Below are positions 1 to 9,156 of a stretch of 64,000 nt of DNA, piece after piece. Numbering within the stretch: position 1 is the stretch's first letter; each line of letters starts with the position of its first letter. The position numbers were made by a program, and so were the translations under genes. Where the stretch lies: the NCBI RefSeq assembly GCF_000176235.1, contig NZ_ACZV01000004.1, positions 992,001-1,056,000 of the forward strand. The letters run 5' to 3'. Origin of the DNA: Vibrio orientalis CIP 102891 = ATCC 33934 (lineage in GTDB: Bacteria > Pseudomonadota > Gammaproteobacteria > Enterobacterales > Vibrionaceae). Under the pieces are notes generated by a model, which worked only from the letters and a program-made list of their open reading frames with translations, was not told the origin of the DNA and did not search any database.

Positions 1-1541
1 GTATCGAATGCATTTAGCATATCGACTGGGTGCTCAGTTAGGGTATCTACCGGGCAACGAGCATCGACCAAACGGTGGACAAACGAGCTGTTTGCACCGT
101 TTTCCAAAAGGCGACGAACAAGGTATGGCAACAGATCTTTATGGCTACCAACTGGCGCATAAATACGTACAGATTGCTGGTATGCTTCCATTGCATGGTT
201 ATAAAGTGAATCCCCCATGCCGTGTAGGCGTTGGAACTCAAATTCTTTGTGAGCCGCCATCACAGCGATCGACGTCACTGTCTGGGCATTATGACTCGCA
301 AACTGCGGGAAGATATTTCCGCGCACATTTTCACTCAGTAGGAAACGAGCACAGGCTAGATAAGCAACATCGGTTGCTTCTTTGCGAGTATAAACTGGGT
401 AATCGCTGTAGCCAGCTTGTTGTGACCACTTAATTTCACTATCCCAGTACGCACCTTTTACCAGACGCAGCGGGATCATATCGCCCTGCTGTTTCGCCAA
501 GCCATTCAGCCAAACCAAAACAGGCAAGGCGCGCTTTGAGTACGCTTGGACAACTAAACCAAACTTACCCCAGCCTTGAACAAGCTCGCTACGGTATACC
601 TTCTCAAACAACTTCAAAGATAGCTCTAAGCGATCAACTTCCTCAGCGTCGATCGTAATCGCGACATCCAGCTCTACCGCTCGGCGCAGTAACTGCTGCA
701 ATGTATCGTATAGCTCAGTCAGTACACGTTGCTCATTCGCCACTTCATAGCGAGGGTGAAGAGCAGATAGCTTAATAGAAACCGATGGGGCTGGACTCTT
801 GTCTTGTGCATAATCATCCCGACCGACAGCTTCAATGGCCATCAAGTAATCTTTGAAGTACTTGTTCGCGTCTGCTGTGGTTAGAGCCGCTTCACCCAGC
901 ATATCGTATGAGTATGTGAAGCCTTTATCACGCATTGCGCGACCGTTCTTTTGCGCTTCAGCAATGCTACGGCCCAAGACAAATTGGTGACCCATCACCT
1001 TCATTGCTTGGTGCATCGCTTTACGAATCACTGGCTCAGACATCTTGTTAACTAAGCGATTTACTGCACTGGCTGGGCTTTGAGATTCGTTTTCAGACAA
1101 ACCCACCACTTTACCTGTCAGCATCAGTCCCCAAGTCGAGGCGTTAACAAACACAGAGTCAGAGTTTTTCAGGTGTGACTTCCAATCGGCAACCGTCAGT
1201 TTGTCACGGATAAGCGCATCTGCGGTTGCAGAGTCTGGAATTCGCATTAACGCTTCTGCCAGACACATTAGCAAAATACCTTCTTGGGTATCCAAGCTGT
1301 ATTCCAATAGCAAGGCATCAATCATTTGGATTGATTTTTTGTCCGCTCGAATGACTTCGATTAAGCGAGTGGTTTTATCCGCAATCTGAACTTTTTCGTC
1401 TTCGGTCGGTACGGCTAGTGGCAGAAGTTGTTCAAGCCATTGTGATTCGTCCACCATATAAAGTGGCGAGATCAACGACCAGAGTTCATTAAGCGGTTGC
1501 TCAACAAACTCAGCGTTTAACACATCAGTCGCTGTAAACAT
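1..1541 (-). CDS. putA: PutA, proline dehydrogenase part (3' end beyond left edge)
   Basis: The frame is open from an ATG at 1541 to the left edge, about 513 codons, and covers the N-terminal half of bifunctional proline utilization protein PutA, which oxidises proline to P5C (FAD) and then to glutamate (NAD). PutA-typical segments are readable: VNASTWGLMLTGKV, SIKLSALHPRYE, RLVKGAYWDSEIK and FASHNAQTV. The ALDH half would lie outside the window. The N-terminus starts directly with the helical arm region (MFTATDVLNAEF) and I see no ribbon-helix-helix DNA-binding segment like that of the autorepressor E. coli PutA. Control is therefore likely by another protein, possibly the AraC regulator 186 bp upstream on the same strand. 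Confidence 0.93.
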   Translation of the reverse strand, partial: MFTATDVLNAEFVEQPLNELWSLISPLYMVDESQWLEQLLPLAVPTEDEKVQIADKTTRLIEVIRADKKSIQMIDALLLEYSLDTQEGILLMCLAEALMRIPDSATADALIRDKLTVADWKSHLKNSDSVFVNASTWGLMLTGKVVGLSENESQSPASAVNRLVNKMSEPVIRKAMHQAMKVMGHQFVLGRSIAEAQKNGRAMRDKGFTYSYDMLGEAALTTADANKYFKDYLMAIEAVGRDDYAQDKSPAPSVSIKLSALHPRYEVANEQRVLTELYDTLQQLLRRAVELDVAITIDAEEVDRLELSLKLFEKVYRSELVQGWGKFGLVVQAYSKRALPVLVWLNGLAKQQGDMIPLRLVKGAYWDSEIKWSQQAGYSDYPVYTRKEATDVAYLACARFLLSENVRGNIFPQFASHNAQTVTSIAVMAAHKEFEFQRLHGMGDSLYNHAMEAYQQSVRIYAPVGSHKDLLPYLVRRLLENGANSSFVHRLVDARCPVDTLTEHPVDMLNAFD

Positions 1542-1727
1542 GCGTTTTCCTCAATCTCACACCTGAAATCATTTCAGGTTTCTACAATGGCTTGCAGTGT
1601 ATTTTGAGCTTGAGAAGATTACTTGTCAAAAACTCCGAGCTTTTTGCTAAAAACTCTGATTATTAACAAAACAAAAACAGAGTCACACTCAAATAGGCAA
1701 TATATTATATGGTTAACGTTATACAAT
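1542..1727 (-). promoter_or_regulatory. putA upstream region
   Basis: This 186-bp AT-rich spacer lies between the end of the AraC-type gene and the putA start. It should hold the putA promoter, read on the minus strand. I see no convincing terminator for the regulator and no clear operator palindrome, so this is a positional call only. Confidence 0.35.
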
Positions 1728-2543
1728 TTAACCGAATTGTTTCTTATAGTGAGAGGGAGACATCCCTTGGAGACGAGAAAAGGTATGAGTGAAAGTACTT
1801 TGCCCAGAGAAACCGGTGAACTCAGCGACCTGACCTAAAGTGAGATTACCTTGTTCAATGAGGTTCTTAGCCATATCGATGCGCTTACCTAATACATACT
1901 GATGAGGGGTAATGCCCATTTGGTCTTTAAACAGAGAGTGGAACTGGCTTTCACCTAAGAAAATGCTACCCGCGAGCTGAGTCACTGAAATTTTCTGACT
2001 CAAGTGTTGCTCTATATAACGATCAATCGCCTCAAGGTCGAAACGCGATTCCTTACGCACAGTTTCAAAAGCCGACATATGTCGCTGTAGCAATGCCACT
2101 ACCGTATCGTTACAGGCACGACTTAGAAGCAAATCATCCGGGCTCGATTGCATTTCAGCCACTAACATTTGAATCAGTTTTTGAATCTGGCCGTCGAGCT
2201 GAAAATAGGTTTCTTTTTGATTAAGTTCATTTAGACGCTGAAGCATCAAAGGATCATCAGATGTCGCTAACGGCATGTTAAGTACCAGTATGTCCGACTG
2301 GCCTACTACTCCGCCAAATGCATGACCACTTCCTGAGGTTACCACGCACCCTTGACCAGGCCCGACCAAATTACCATAGCCACTAACTTCAAACTCAGCC
2401 TGTCCCTTTAGGCCAATCACGACTTGCGTGTAATTATGGTCATGGCATTCCATATAAGATGGCAGCGTCACTAATTGAGCCGGACGAGGCGACAATTCTT
2501 TGGCAGGTTTTTGCTCATCTAGTGATTTTGGCGATGGTGACAT
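1728..2543 (-). CDS. AraC-family transcriptional regulator, likely putA control
   Basis: The 271-residue protein has an N-terminal cupin-like sensor region (about 20-150) and a C-terminal AraC double helix-turn-helix (about 180-270). The signature of the second HTH is visible: VAEFTGFSGQSTFTHTFSRLQGMSPSHYKK. Length and domain order fit the AraC_binding plus HTH_18 class. The gene precedes putA on the same strand, and that PutA appears to lack its own DNA-binding domain. A role as proline-responsive regulator is inferred from position only. The ATG at 2543 has no strong Shine-Dalgarno sequence. Confidence 0.85.
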   Translation of the reverse strand: MSPSPKSLDEQKPAKELSPRPAQLVTLPSYMECHDHNYTQVVIGLKGQAEFEVSGYGNLVGPGQGCVVTSGSGHAFGGVVGQSDILVLNMPLATSDDPLMLQRLNELNQKETYFQLDGQIQKLIQMLVAEMQSSPDDLLLSRACNDTVVALLQRHMSAFETVRKESRFDLEAIDRYIEQHLSQKISVTQLAGSIFLGESQFHSLFKDQMGITPHQYVLGKRIDMAKNLIEQGNLTLGQVAEFTGFSGQSTFTHTFSRLQGMSPSHYKKQFG

Positions 2544-3040
2544 AACAGAACACGATAAATTGGGTCTCAGATATAGTTATGTTATACCAAAAGTGAAGTA
2601 ACTCGAAATTCAGAAATAAATCAGCAGCTATTTACTACTAACCATCACTGAAAGCTCTTATGCAACCTCGAGCCCAAGTGCTGAAAAAAGCATCATTTTA
2701 GTATTCGGAAGAATGATCAAGCGCACATAAATTACGGCTTATGTCACTTCTATTCACTTTACTTAATCTCGATCCCCATTCTTTACTTGCATATTTCGTC
2801 AATGGGCAACAGAATCAGTATAGCTATGTGAGATTTATCTTTAGATCAGATAGTCTTAGCCGTAAAAATTCTCATCATTCATTTGAGAGAGATGGAAAAA
2901 ATAGACCCTTTTGAGGCACTGAAGACAGGGAGTGTCAAAAGTTTGTCTTTTTCCCTTTACTAAACGTGCATACGATGGATATGTGCACTTAGTTAAATTT
3001 TTTACAGGTAATTTAAACGTTATATAGTTTGCAGGGAATT
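2544..3040. other. Divergent intergenic region, no gene seen
   Basis: About 500 bp of AT-rich sequence separates the AraC-type gene (leftward) from the coiled-coil/PEGA gene (rightward). It must carry both promoters. I see no open frame with a ribosome-binding site, no convincing RNA gene and no strong palindrome. Confidence 0.5.
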
Positions 3041-4138
3041 ATGATCACACGTCGCATTCCAGCGCTTTTGCTTGCGCTAAGCCCGGTTTGGGTTACTACT
3101 TCGACTTTCGCAGAAGAATCTGTTCAAGCAGATCCAGTCGCTGAAATCGAGAATAAATTAGAAAATAAAGAAGCAGAAATCAGCACTATGGCGTCAGAGT
3201 ATGACTCTGAAGCCGACCGTCTGCAGCAGCTTCAAAACGAAAACAGTAAACTTAAGCGCAGTGAACAAGAGCTAAACGCTAAACGTAATCGCACCAAATC
3301 TGCATTAGATAAGCAGTATGGTCGTCTTTTAGATGACCCAGACATTGACTTAGTCTCTTTCCAAAAGGCTTATCAAGACGCTTGGTCTGAAGTAAAAGAG
3401 AATCAGTCTGAGATGCTTGAGAACCAACAAGCAATGACTGAAAGCACAATGCGTTTGTCACAAGTTAAGCAGAAACAGACTCGCCTAAACAGCGAATACT
3501 CTTACCTTAAAGAGCAAAAAGTTGAAGCGCGCGTTAAACGACTTGAAGCAGAGCTACGTGAAAGTGATGTCCTAGAAACAAGCTATAAAACAACTTGTTC
3601 AGCGACAATGACGTTAGGCGAATGTACTAGCCAAGGTCAGTACTTAACCAAGCAGAAAGCAGTAAAAGCGTTTAAAGCGAAGTTAATGGATAACTTAACT
3701 GAGTCGAACATTGCCAAGCAAAACGCTAAAGGTGTTCAACTGAACGTTCACGTTCAAGAGAGCCAAGTGATTCGCTCAGGCTTTGAAGGTAACAACAGCT
3801 ACTTCACGCAAATGCAATCTCAGCTTCAAGCACGCCCTGAAGCCTCTGCAGCGTGTAAGCTACTTAATGTTTCTACGCGCTACTGCCTGAAAGGCAGCGA
3901 AGCCGCAACGACTAAGAAGCAAGATAAAAACTGGGTAAACGTTACGGTTCGTTCAGACCAATACGAAGATAATGTCGTTATCAACGGCATTAACTACGGT
4001 AGCACGCCAGTAGAGGTTGTGTTGCCACGTGGTAAACACCAAGTGACAGTATCCAAAAACGGTTACCAAACATACAATCGCACCATCACTGTAATGGCTA
4101 ACGATACAGTTTGGGTTAAGCTACGTCCAAGTGGCTAA
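3041..4138 (+). CDS. Exported coiled-coil protein with C-terminal PEGA domain
   Basis: The 365-residue product begins with a signal peptide (MITRRIPALLLALSPVWVTTSTFA, cleavage near residue 24). A long Glu/Lys/Gln-rich coiled coil follows (about 30-175), then a middle region with conserved cysteine pairs (CSATMTLGEC; CKLLNVSTRYC), and a C-terminal PEGA domain (about 295-365, motif GINYGSTPVEVVLPRGKHQVTVSKNGY). PEGA domains are small beta-sandwiches common in surface proteins. The ATG at 3041 is chosen because AGGGA lies just before it; an in-frame TTG at 3029 has no such site. The next gene is a full paralogue over this length. Location is presumably periplasmic; the function is unknown. Confidence 0.82.
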   Translation: MITRRIPALLLALSPVWVTTSTFAEESVQADPVAEIENKLENKEAEISTMASEYDSEADRLQQLQNENSKLKRSEQELNAKRNRTKSALDKQYGRLLDDPDIDLVSFQKAYQDAWSEVKENQSEMLENQQAMTESTMRLSQVKQKQTRLNSEYSYLKEQKVEARVKRLEAELRESDVLETSYKTTCSATMTLGECTSQGQYLTKQKAVKAFKAKLMDNLTESNIAKQNAKGVQLNVHVQESQVIRSGFEGNNSYFTQMQSQLQARPEASAACKLLNVSTRYCLKGSEAATTKKQDKNWVNVTVRSDQYEDNVVINGINYGSTPVEVVLPRGKHQVTVSKNGYQTYNRTITVMANDTVWVKLRPSG

Positions 4139-4175
4139 CCGTTGAAATATCAACCGGTTTCACAAAGATGAGCTA

Positions 4176-4231
4176 AAAACGCCACTTTATCTTAAGTTAG
4201 TTAACGATAACTTAAGACAAAGTGGCGTTTT
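4176..4231. terminator. Long inverted repeat / terminator
   Basis: AAAACGCCACTTT...CTTAAGTTA pairs with TAACTTAAG...AAAGTGGCGTTTT around an 8-base loop, giving a stem of over 20 bp with a one-base irregularity. It is followed by CGTTTAG. It should end transcription of the first PEGA gene before its paralogue begins at 4280. Confidence 0.75.
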
Positions 4232-4279
4232 CGTTTAGAATGTACCGATTAACCAGTAAGAAGATGTAGAAGAAAATCA

Positions 4280-6103
4280 ATGCGCCTAGGTTTATCTGCC
4301 CTTTTGTTAGCATTATCTCCATGTTTATTTTCGCCTATCGTTATGGCGGAAGATACAACAATGTCGATCACTGCTATCGATGACCAATTGTTCTCCAAGC
4401 ACGATGAGCTACGTAACGCTCAAAATGCGTTAAAAGAACAACAAAGCGTCGTTGACGAAAAATCTGACCAGCTTAACGCTCTAGAAAGAGATACCCGAGC
4501 TCTAGATAAGACGTTCTCAAAAGCTAAATCCTATCTTGAAGATACCTACAACAAACTCGATACTGACCCAAGTGCAGATATCATTCGAGCACAGAAAAGC
4601 TATCAAGAAGCGTGGTCTAGTGTAAAACAGAATCAGAAATCTCGTCTTGCGGCAGAACAGTCGCTAACAGAAGCTCAAGCCAACTATGATTCGCAACAAC
4701 GAGACGTTGACGCAATCACTAAGGCAATTGCTGTTTTACAAAGTGACAAAACGCATGCTCGCGTTGAGCAGCTAAGAGAAGAGCTCAAGCAGCCTCAGCA
4801 ACTATCAATCAGCTTTACTAACCGCTGTGACTCTTCGTTGACTCTCGCTCAGTGTGATAAACAAACTCAAGCGCTTGCGCTGCAAAAAGCCGTTAAGCAA
4901 TATCGTAGTGAATTGGTAAACCAAGTTTCAGAGCCTCGTTTAGTTGAACGTAACATTCACGACGCTTCTCTGAATATTCATATCATCAAACACACAACAA
5001 CAAGCAGCGGTTTCTATGATGGCGAACGTTACCGCACGCTCATGGACGTCGAACTCGAAGCGCGCCCAAGTGAAAAAACAGCGTGTGAGTTACTCGGTGT
5101 CGATACTCAACACTGTTTTGAGCCTGGTATTTTCGATACAGAACCTCAATTCGAGCAAGAAATCGCGTGGGTAACGCTGGCTATTCGTTCAAATGTCTAC
5201 GGTGATAGCGTTACCATCGACGGTGTAAGCTACGGCAGCACTCCAGTCGAAGTGATGCTTCCAATCGGGATTCACAACGTAATGGTCCAAAAAGAAGGCT
5301 ACAAAATCTTCAATAAGCCAGTTACGGTGAAAACAGACTCGTCATTACGCGCTAACCTAATTGAGAAATCAAACCCTCTCAATGCTGGAGATAAGTTTGC
5401 CGACGGTATGAAAGCCCAAGGTAAAGGCCCACAGTTAGTCGCCGTCTTAAATGGCACTTACTACATTGGTGAGAATGCATCCAATCAAGTTCACCTTGAT
5501 CATGCTTTCGGCTTTGGCATTACCCCAGTAACGGTGAGTCAGTTTGCAACATTCGTTGAACAAACGGATTATCAAACGGATGCGGAACTGAAAAACACGT
5601 GTACCGCTTTAATTAAAGGCGAAGTAACCCCAGTCGAAAATAGTCACTGGCGCGACCCTGGCTTTAAACAATACCCGAATTCTCCTGTCGTTTGTGTTAG
5701 CCAAAATGACGCTAAAGCCTATACCAACTGGTTACGCAAACAAACAGGTGCCCCATACCGCTTACCGACCGAAGACGAATGGGAAATTGCGGTACGTGCA
5801 GGAAGCCTAACCAAATACTGGTGGGGTAACGATTTCGTACCGGGTGAAGCAAATACCGGCTGGAGTGGAACCCCTTGGTCGAATGCTAGCACGTCCCCTG
5901 TTAGCGCCTTCAAGCCTAATCAACTGGGTATTTATGATGGCGTAGGTAACGTTTGGCAATGGACTAGCAACCCACAAGGTATTGCAAAAGGCGGTGCATG
6001 GAACTTCTCGCCAGAGATGGCAGCGGCAGATAAGCAGCTCTTCCTATCTCGCTCTTCTGCAGCTAACTACTTGGGCTTTAGAGTCGTGAGAGACATTCAA
6101 TAA
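4280..6103 (+). CDS. Coiled-coil/PEGA protein fused to SUMF1 (FGE-sulfatase-like) domain
   Basis: The 607-residue protein has a signal peptide (to about residue 23, VMA-EDT), a coiled coil (about 30-175), the same cysteine pairs as the preceding paralogue (CDSSLTLAQC; CELLGVDTQHC), and a PEGA domain (about 295-365, GVSYGSTPVEVMLP). From about 385 to the end lies a formylglycine-generating-enzyme-like fold: FGITPVTVSQF, AYTNWLRKQTGAPYRLPTEDEWE, GVGNVWQWT, KGGAWN and GFRVVRD. The C-terminal core has no cysteine pair where true FGE enzymes carry theirs, so sulfatase activation is unlikely. A PvdO/EgtB-like or ligand-binding role is possible. It is probably periplasmic and a partner of, or duplicate derived from, the upstream gene. 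Confidence 0.85.
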   Translation: MRLGLSALLLALSPCLFSPIVMAEDTTMSITAIDDQLFSKHDELRNAQNALKEQQSVVDEKSDQLNALERDTRALDKTFSKAKSYLEDTYNKLDTDPSADIIRAQKSYQEAWSSVKQNQKSRLAAEQSLTEAQANYDSQQRDVDAITKAIAVLQSDKTHARVEQLREELKQPQQLSISFTNRCDSSLTLAQCDKQTQALALQKAVKQYRSELVNQVSEPRLVERNIHDASLNIHIIKHTTTSSGFYDGERYRTLMDVELEARPSEKTACELLGVDTQHCFEPGIFDTEPQFEQEIAWVTLAIRSNVYGDSVTIDGVSYGSTPVEVMLPIGIHNVMVQKEGYKIFNKPVTVKTDSSLRANLIEKSNPLNAGDKFADGMKAQGKGPQLVAVLNGTYYIGENASNQVHLDHAFGFGITPVTVSQFATFVEQTDYQTDAELKNTCTALIKGEVTPVENSHWRDPGFKQYPNSPVVCVSQNDAKAYTNWLRKQTGAPYRLPTEDEWEIAVRAGSLTKYWWGNDFVPGEANTGWSGTPWSNASTSPVSAFKPNQLGIYDGVGNVWQWTSNPQGIAKGGAWNFSPEMAAADKQLFLSRSSAANYLGFRVVRDIQ

Positions 6104-6150
6104 GAGAGAGTGAGGCAACTCCTTTCCATCATGCCCCTTAATCTAGAAAC

Positions 6151-6182
6151 AAAAACGCCGCTGAATTCAGCGGCGTTTTTTT
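6151..6182. terminator. Bidirectional Rho-independent terminator
   Basis: The sequence AAAAACGCCGCTGAATTCAG continues as CGGCGTTTTTTT. It forms a perfect GC-rich hairpin with A-tract and T-tract flanks, between the SUMF1 gene and the convergent pdxH, whose stop codon lies in the T-tract. Confidence 0.92.
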
Positions 6183-6816
6183 ATGGAGCTAAGCGGTCAA
6201 TATGCCATTCATCTTGCTCTCTAGAAAATAGGAATCGGTCATGAAGACGATGTTCACCACCTTGCCAAAACTCAATGCTTTCAGGTCGGATACGATAGCC
6301 TCCCCAAAAACTTGGTACTGGGATTTCACCTTTTTCAAATTTCTGCTTAAGCTCCAAAAACTTCCCTTCCAGAACCCCTCTTGCAGAGATTCGGCTACTT
6401 TGCTTGCTAGCAATTGCCGCAAGTTGGCTAGCCTTCGGGCGAGAAGAAAAGTACTTCATATTTTCTACAGCAGATAACTTCTCAGCGACACCGGTAATAT
6501 GCACTTGTCGCTCCAGAGGATGCCAAGGGAAATGAAGGCTCACTTTCGCATTACCTTCAATCTGCTGCGCTTTACGGCTGCCTAAATTGGTATAAAAGAC
6601 AAAACCCTGCTTATCGACATCTTTTAGCAACACGATACGTTGGTATGGCTGGCCTGTAGCATCCACTGTAGCTACAGTCATTGCCGTCGGATCTACCATC
6701 TTCGCTTCGATTGCCTGTTTTAACCACAAATCAAACTGCGAAATTGGGTCAGCCAACAAATCTTTTCTTCGCAAGCCACTTTTAGTGTATTCGCGACGAA
6801 TATCTTCAAGCTCCAT
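6181..6816 (-). CDS. pdxH: Pyridoxamine 5'-phosphate oxidase
   Basis: This 211-residue protein is the normal length for PdxH, the FMN enzyme that oxidises PNP and PMP to pyridoxal 5'-phosphate in the cytoplasm. Family segments are clear: the N-terminal [14 protein letters not shown], the FMN-binding region [24 protein letters not shown], and the C-terminal [25 protein letters not shown] ending in the characteristic DRLAP. It is a single gene, convergent with the SUMF1 gene across a shared terminator and divergent from the lap operon. GGAG is visible upstream of the ATG at 6816. Confidence 0.97.
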   Translation of the reverse strand: MELEDIRREYTKSGLRRKDLLADPISQFDLWLKQAIEAKMVDPTAMTVATVDATGQPYQRIVLLKDVDKQGFVFYTNLGSRKAQQIEGNAKVSLHFPWHPLERQVHITGVAEKLSAVENMKYFSSRPKASQLAAIASKQSSRISARGVLEGKFLELKQKFEKGEIPVPSFWGGYRIRPESIEFWQGGEHRLHDRFLFSREQDEWHIDRLAP

Positions 6817-7032
6817 CTTTTATTTCTCCTCAGCGAAATTTTTTTGAAGATTGTGCGCTCTTAATTAAAAGAACTCAAGTTCAGTTACATATTTGTCGGT
6901 CATTTGATAACCAACAGAGATAAAAAGATGAGGATATATCATTTAACCCTGCTATTCTTACAGCAAATCCTTAACATTTTGTTAGATGAGTAATAAAATC
7001 AATAAAATAAAGCCAATTTTCGAGGAACACCC
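6817..7032. promoter_or_regulatory. pdxH / lap operon divergent promoter region
   Basis: These 216 bp of AT-rich DNA lie between divergent pdxH and the lap operon. The lap side ends with a good ribosome-binding site, GAGGAACACCC, before the ATG at 7033. I could not assign individual boxes with confidence. Confidence 0.5.
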
Positions 7033-8424
7033 ATGAGCAAAAGCAGTTATGACAAACTCACTCCCAACGAGTTGGAGTATGTCGATGACAAAACTGCCGC
7101 ATTACTACTCAATACGCCTAATAGTGCTCGAATTATGCTATGGGTAATGGTGTTATTTTTCATCCTCGCTGGCGTCTGGGCGTCATGGGCTGAAATCGAC
7201 AAAGTAACCGTCGGACAAGGAAAAGTCGTTCCCTCTTCTCAAATCCAGGTAGTACAGAACCTAGAAGGCGGTTTGGTTAAAGAAATACTTGTGCGAGAGG
7301 GCCAAAATGTAACCAAGGGTCAGCAATTACTACTGATCGATGATACGCGTTTCCGCTCTGATTATCGTGAACGTGAGCAGCAAGTAGCTAACCTGACTGC
7401 AAGCGTTTTGCAGTTATCCGCTTCCCTTACCAGTGTTGAAATCAATGAAGACTTTGATGAAACCAACTGGCACGACAACGTTAAGCTTAACTTTAACAAG
7501 CTTGCTTTCCCGCCTGTACTTGATGAACAGCAACCGAATCTGGTCGCACGACAGCGTGCAGAGTACCGTCAAGATTTGAACAAATTGCGTAACCAAATTT
7601 CGCTTATCGACCAGCAAGTAAAGCAGAAGCAACAAGATCTTGTTGAGATCAAAGCTCGCGTGCGTAACTTAAGAGATGGCTATAACTTTGCGAAAAAAGA
7701 ACTAGAAATCACTCGTCCTCTTGCTGAAGAGGGAATCGTGCCTAGAATCGAATTGCTTAAATTGCAACGACAGGTCAATGATACTCGTCGTGAACTCACA
7801 TCCAGTGAACTAAAAAGGCCAGTCCTCGAATCAGCAATACGTGAAGCGATGCTTAGTCGCATCGATACTGCGCAAAAATTCCGCTCCGAGCAGCAAGAAA
7901 AACTCAACCAAGCACAGGACAAACTTTCTTCTTTAACCGAGTCAACCGTCGGCTTAGAAGACCGAGTTAATCGTACTATTGTCACATCTCCTGTTACGGG
8001 CACGGTAAAGACACTCAACGTCAATACCGTTGGTGGCGTTATACAACCGGGGATGGATATCGTTGAAATTGTCCCAAGCGAAGACACGCTGTTGGTTGAA
8101 GCTAAGATAGCGCCGCAAGACATTGCGTTCTTACGCCCAGACCTACAAACCATTGTTAAATTTAGCGCCTATGACTTTACAAAATATGGTGGTTTGGAAG
8201 GGACACTTGAGCACATCAGCGCCGATACCACGACGGACGAAGAAGGAAACAGTTTCTACTTAGTCCGAGTAAGAACAAAAGAAACCAGCTTAGACAAAGA
8301 TAACTCATTACCCATTATTCCGGGTATGACAGCATCTGTGGATATAATAACAGGTAAACGTACCATCTTAGAGTACCTACTAAAACCAATCCTCAGTGCT
8401 CAAAACAATGCATTAAAGGAATAG
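7033..8424 (+). CDS. lapC: HlyD-family type I secretion adaptor (LapC-like)
   Basis: This 463-residue membrane fusion protein has a short cytoplasmic N-terminus, one membrane helix (about 34-54, MLWVMVLFFILAGVWASWA), a lipoyl/barrel-sandwich half-motif (VVQNLEGGLVKEILVREGQNV), a long periplasmic coiled coil (about 120-300) and a C-terminal beta barrel (TSPVTGTVKTLNVNTVGGVIQPGMDIVEIVP). It links the inner-membrane ABC exporter encoded three genes downstream to a TolC-like outer-membrane protein, which is not in the window. It is the first gene of the lap operon. Confidence 0.9.
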   Translation: MSKSSYDKLTPNELEYVDDKTAALLLNTPNSARIMLWVMVLFFILAGVWASWAEIDKVTVGQGKVVPSSQIQVVQNLEGGLVKEILVREGQNVTKGQQLLLIDDTRFRSDYREREQQVANLTASVLQLSASLTSVEINEDFDETNWHDNVKLNFNKLAFPPVLDEQQPNLVARQRAEYRQDLNKLRNQISLIDQQVKQKQQDLVEIKARVRNLRDGYNFAKKELEITRPLAEEGIVPRIELLKLQRQVNDTRRELTSSELKRPVLESAIREAMLSRIDTAQKFRSEQQEKLNQAQDKLSSLTESTVGLEDRVNRTIVTSPVTGTVKTLNVNTVGGVIQPGMDIVEIVPSEDTLLVEAKIAPQDIAFLRPDLQTIVKFSAYDFTKYGGLEGTLEHISADTTTDEEGNSFYLVRVRTKETSLDKDNSLPIIPGMTASVDIITGKRTILEYLLKPILSAQNNALKE

Positions 8425-8470
8425 CATTCATGAACAGTTCACGACGATCAACAGCAAAGGAACAGCTCGC

Positions 8471-9151
8471 GTGAAAGGGAGCCACTGGCTAACGCCGGTA
8501 ATAGCACTTTCACTGCTATTACTTTCATCTACTGCGTCATTCGCCCTCAACACTCAAGAGCAGCGATGGGTTGACGCGGTCAAAAGAACGTATGGAGATC
8601 GTGCTGGGAAACGTGTGCAAACTTGGCGAAATGAAATGTCTCAGTACAAGTCACTTTCCGAGCGAGACAAACTAACCAAAGTGAATAATTTCTTTAACCA
8701 ACTCTACTTTGTTAACGATATTAAACTTTGGGGGAAGAACGATTACTGGGCAACACCACTCGAGTTTTTGGGCAGTAATGCTGGCGACTGTGAAGACTTC
8801 ACCATTGCCAAATACTTCTCTCTACTTGAACTCGGTGTCTCTGATCGAAAACTTCGTCTGGTATACGTTAAAGCCATCGAATTAAATCAGTTTCACATGG
8901 TACTGGCTTACTACTCAAAACCGAGTGCAGAGCCAATACTATTAGATAACATTAATCCTCAAATTAAGAAGGCATCAGCTCGCCGAGATTTGTTACCGAT
9001 ATACAGTTTTAACGGTAAAAACCTCTGGTTGATGAAATCTAAAAAAGGACAACTTGCAGGGAAGTCATCAAGATTAAGTCTATGGAATGACCTTCGTGCC
9101 CGCGAGAAATCGCTTAAGTTAAACAAACCAAAAATTAATTATGATGAGTAG
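8471..9151 (+). CDS. lapG: LapG-type periplasmic cysteine protease
   Basis: The 226-residue protein carries a signal peptide (VIALSLLLLSSTASFA, cleavage near 24) and a bacterial transglutaminase-like cysteine protease domain. The catalytic triad is visible as Cys107 (AGDCEDF), His142 (QFHMVL) and Asp159 (LLDN). In the Lap system, LapG clips the N-terminal retention module of a large RTX adhesin when c-di-GMP is low and so releases the biofilm. The start is a GTG at 8471 preceded by AAAGGAAC. An ATG at 8430 opens a 14-codon frame that ends across this GTG and could be translationally coupled. Six bases separate it from lapD. Confidence 0.93.
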   Translation: MKGSHWLTPVIALSLLLLSSTASFALNTQEQRWVDAVKRTYGDRAGKRVQTWRNEMSQYKSLSERDKLTKVNNFFNQLYFVNDIKLWGKNDYWATPLEFLGSNAGDCEDFTIAKYFSLLELGVSDRKLRLVYVKAIELNQFHMVLAYYSKPSAEPILLDNINPQIKKASARRDLLPIYSFNGKNLWLMKSKKGQLAGKSSRLSLWNDLRAREKSLKLNKPKINYDE

Positions 9152-9156
9152 GCAAT

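Noticed and set aside
8..433. 141-codon open frame on the plus strand
   Set aside because: It lies entirely antisense to putA, whose minus-strand frame gives an uninterrupted proline dehydrogenase sequence.
4280..6103. True formylglycine-generating enzyme (sulfatase activator)
   Set aside because: The C-terminal core lacks the cysteine pair of active FGE and no sulfatase gene is near.
7680..8153. 157-codon frame on the minus strand
   Set aside because: Antisense within the HlyD-type adaptor coiled coil; Ser/Thr/Arg-rich composition typical of a reverse-frame artefact.
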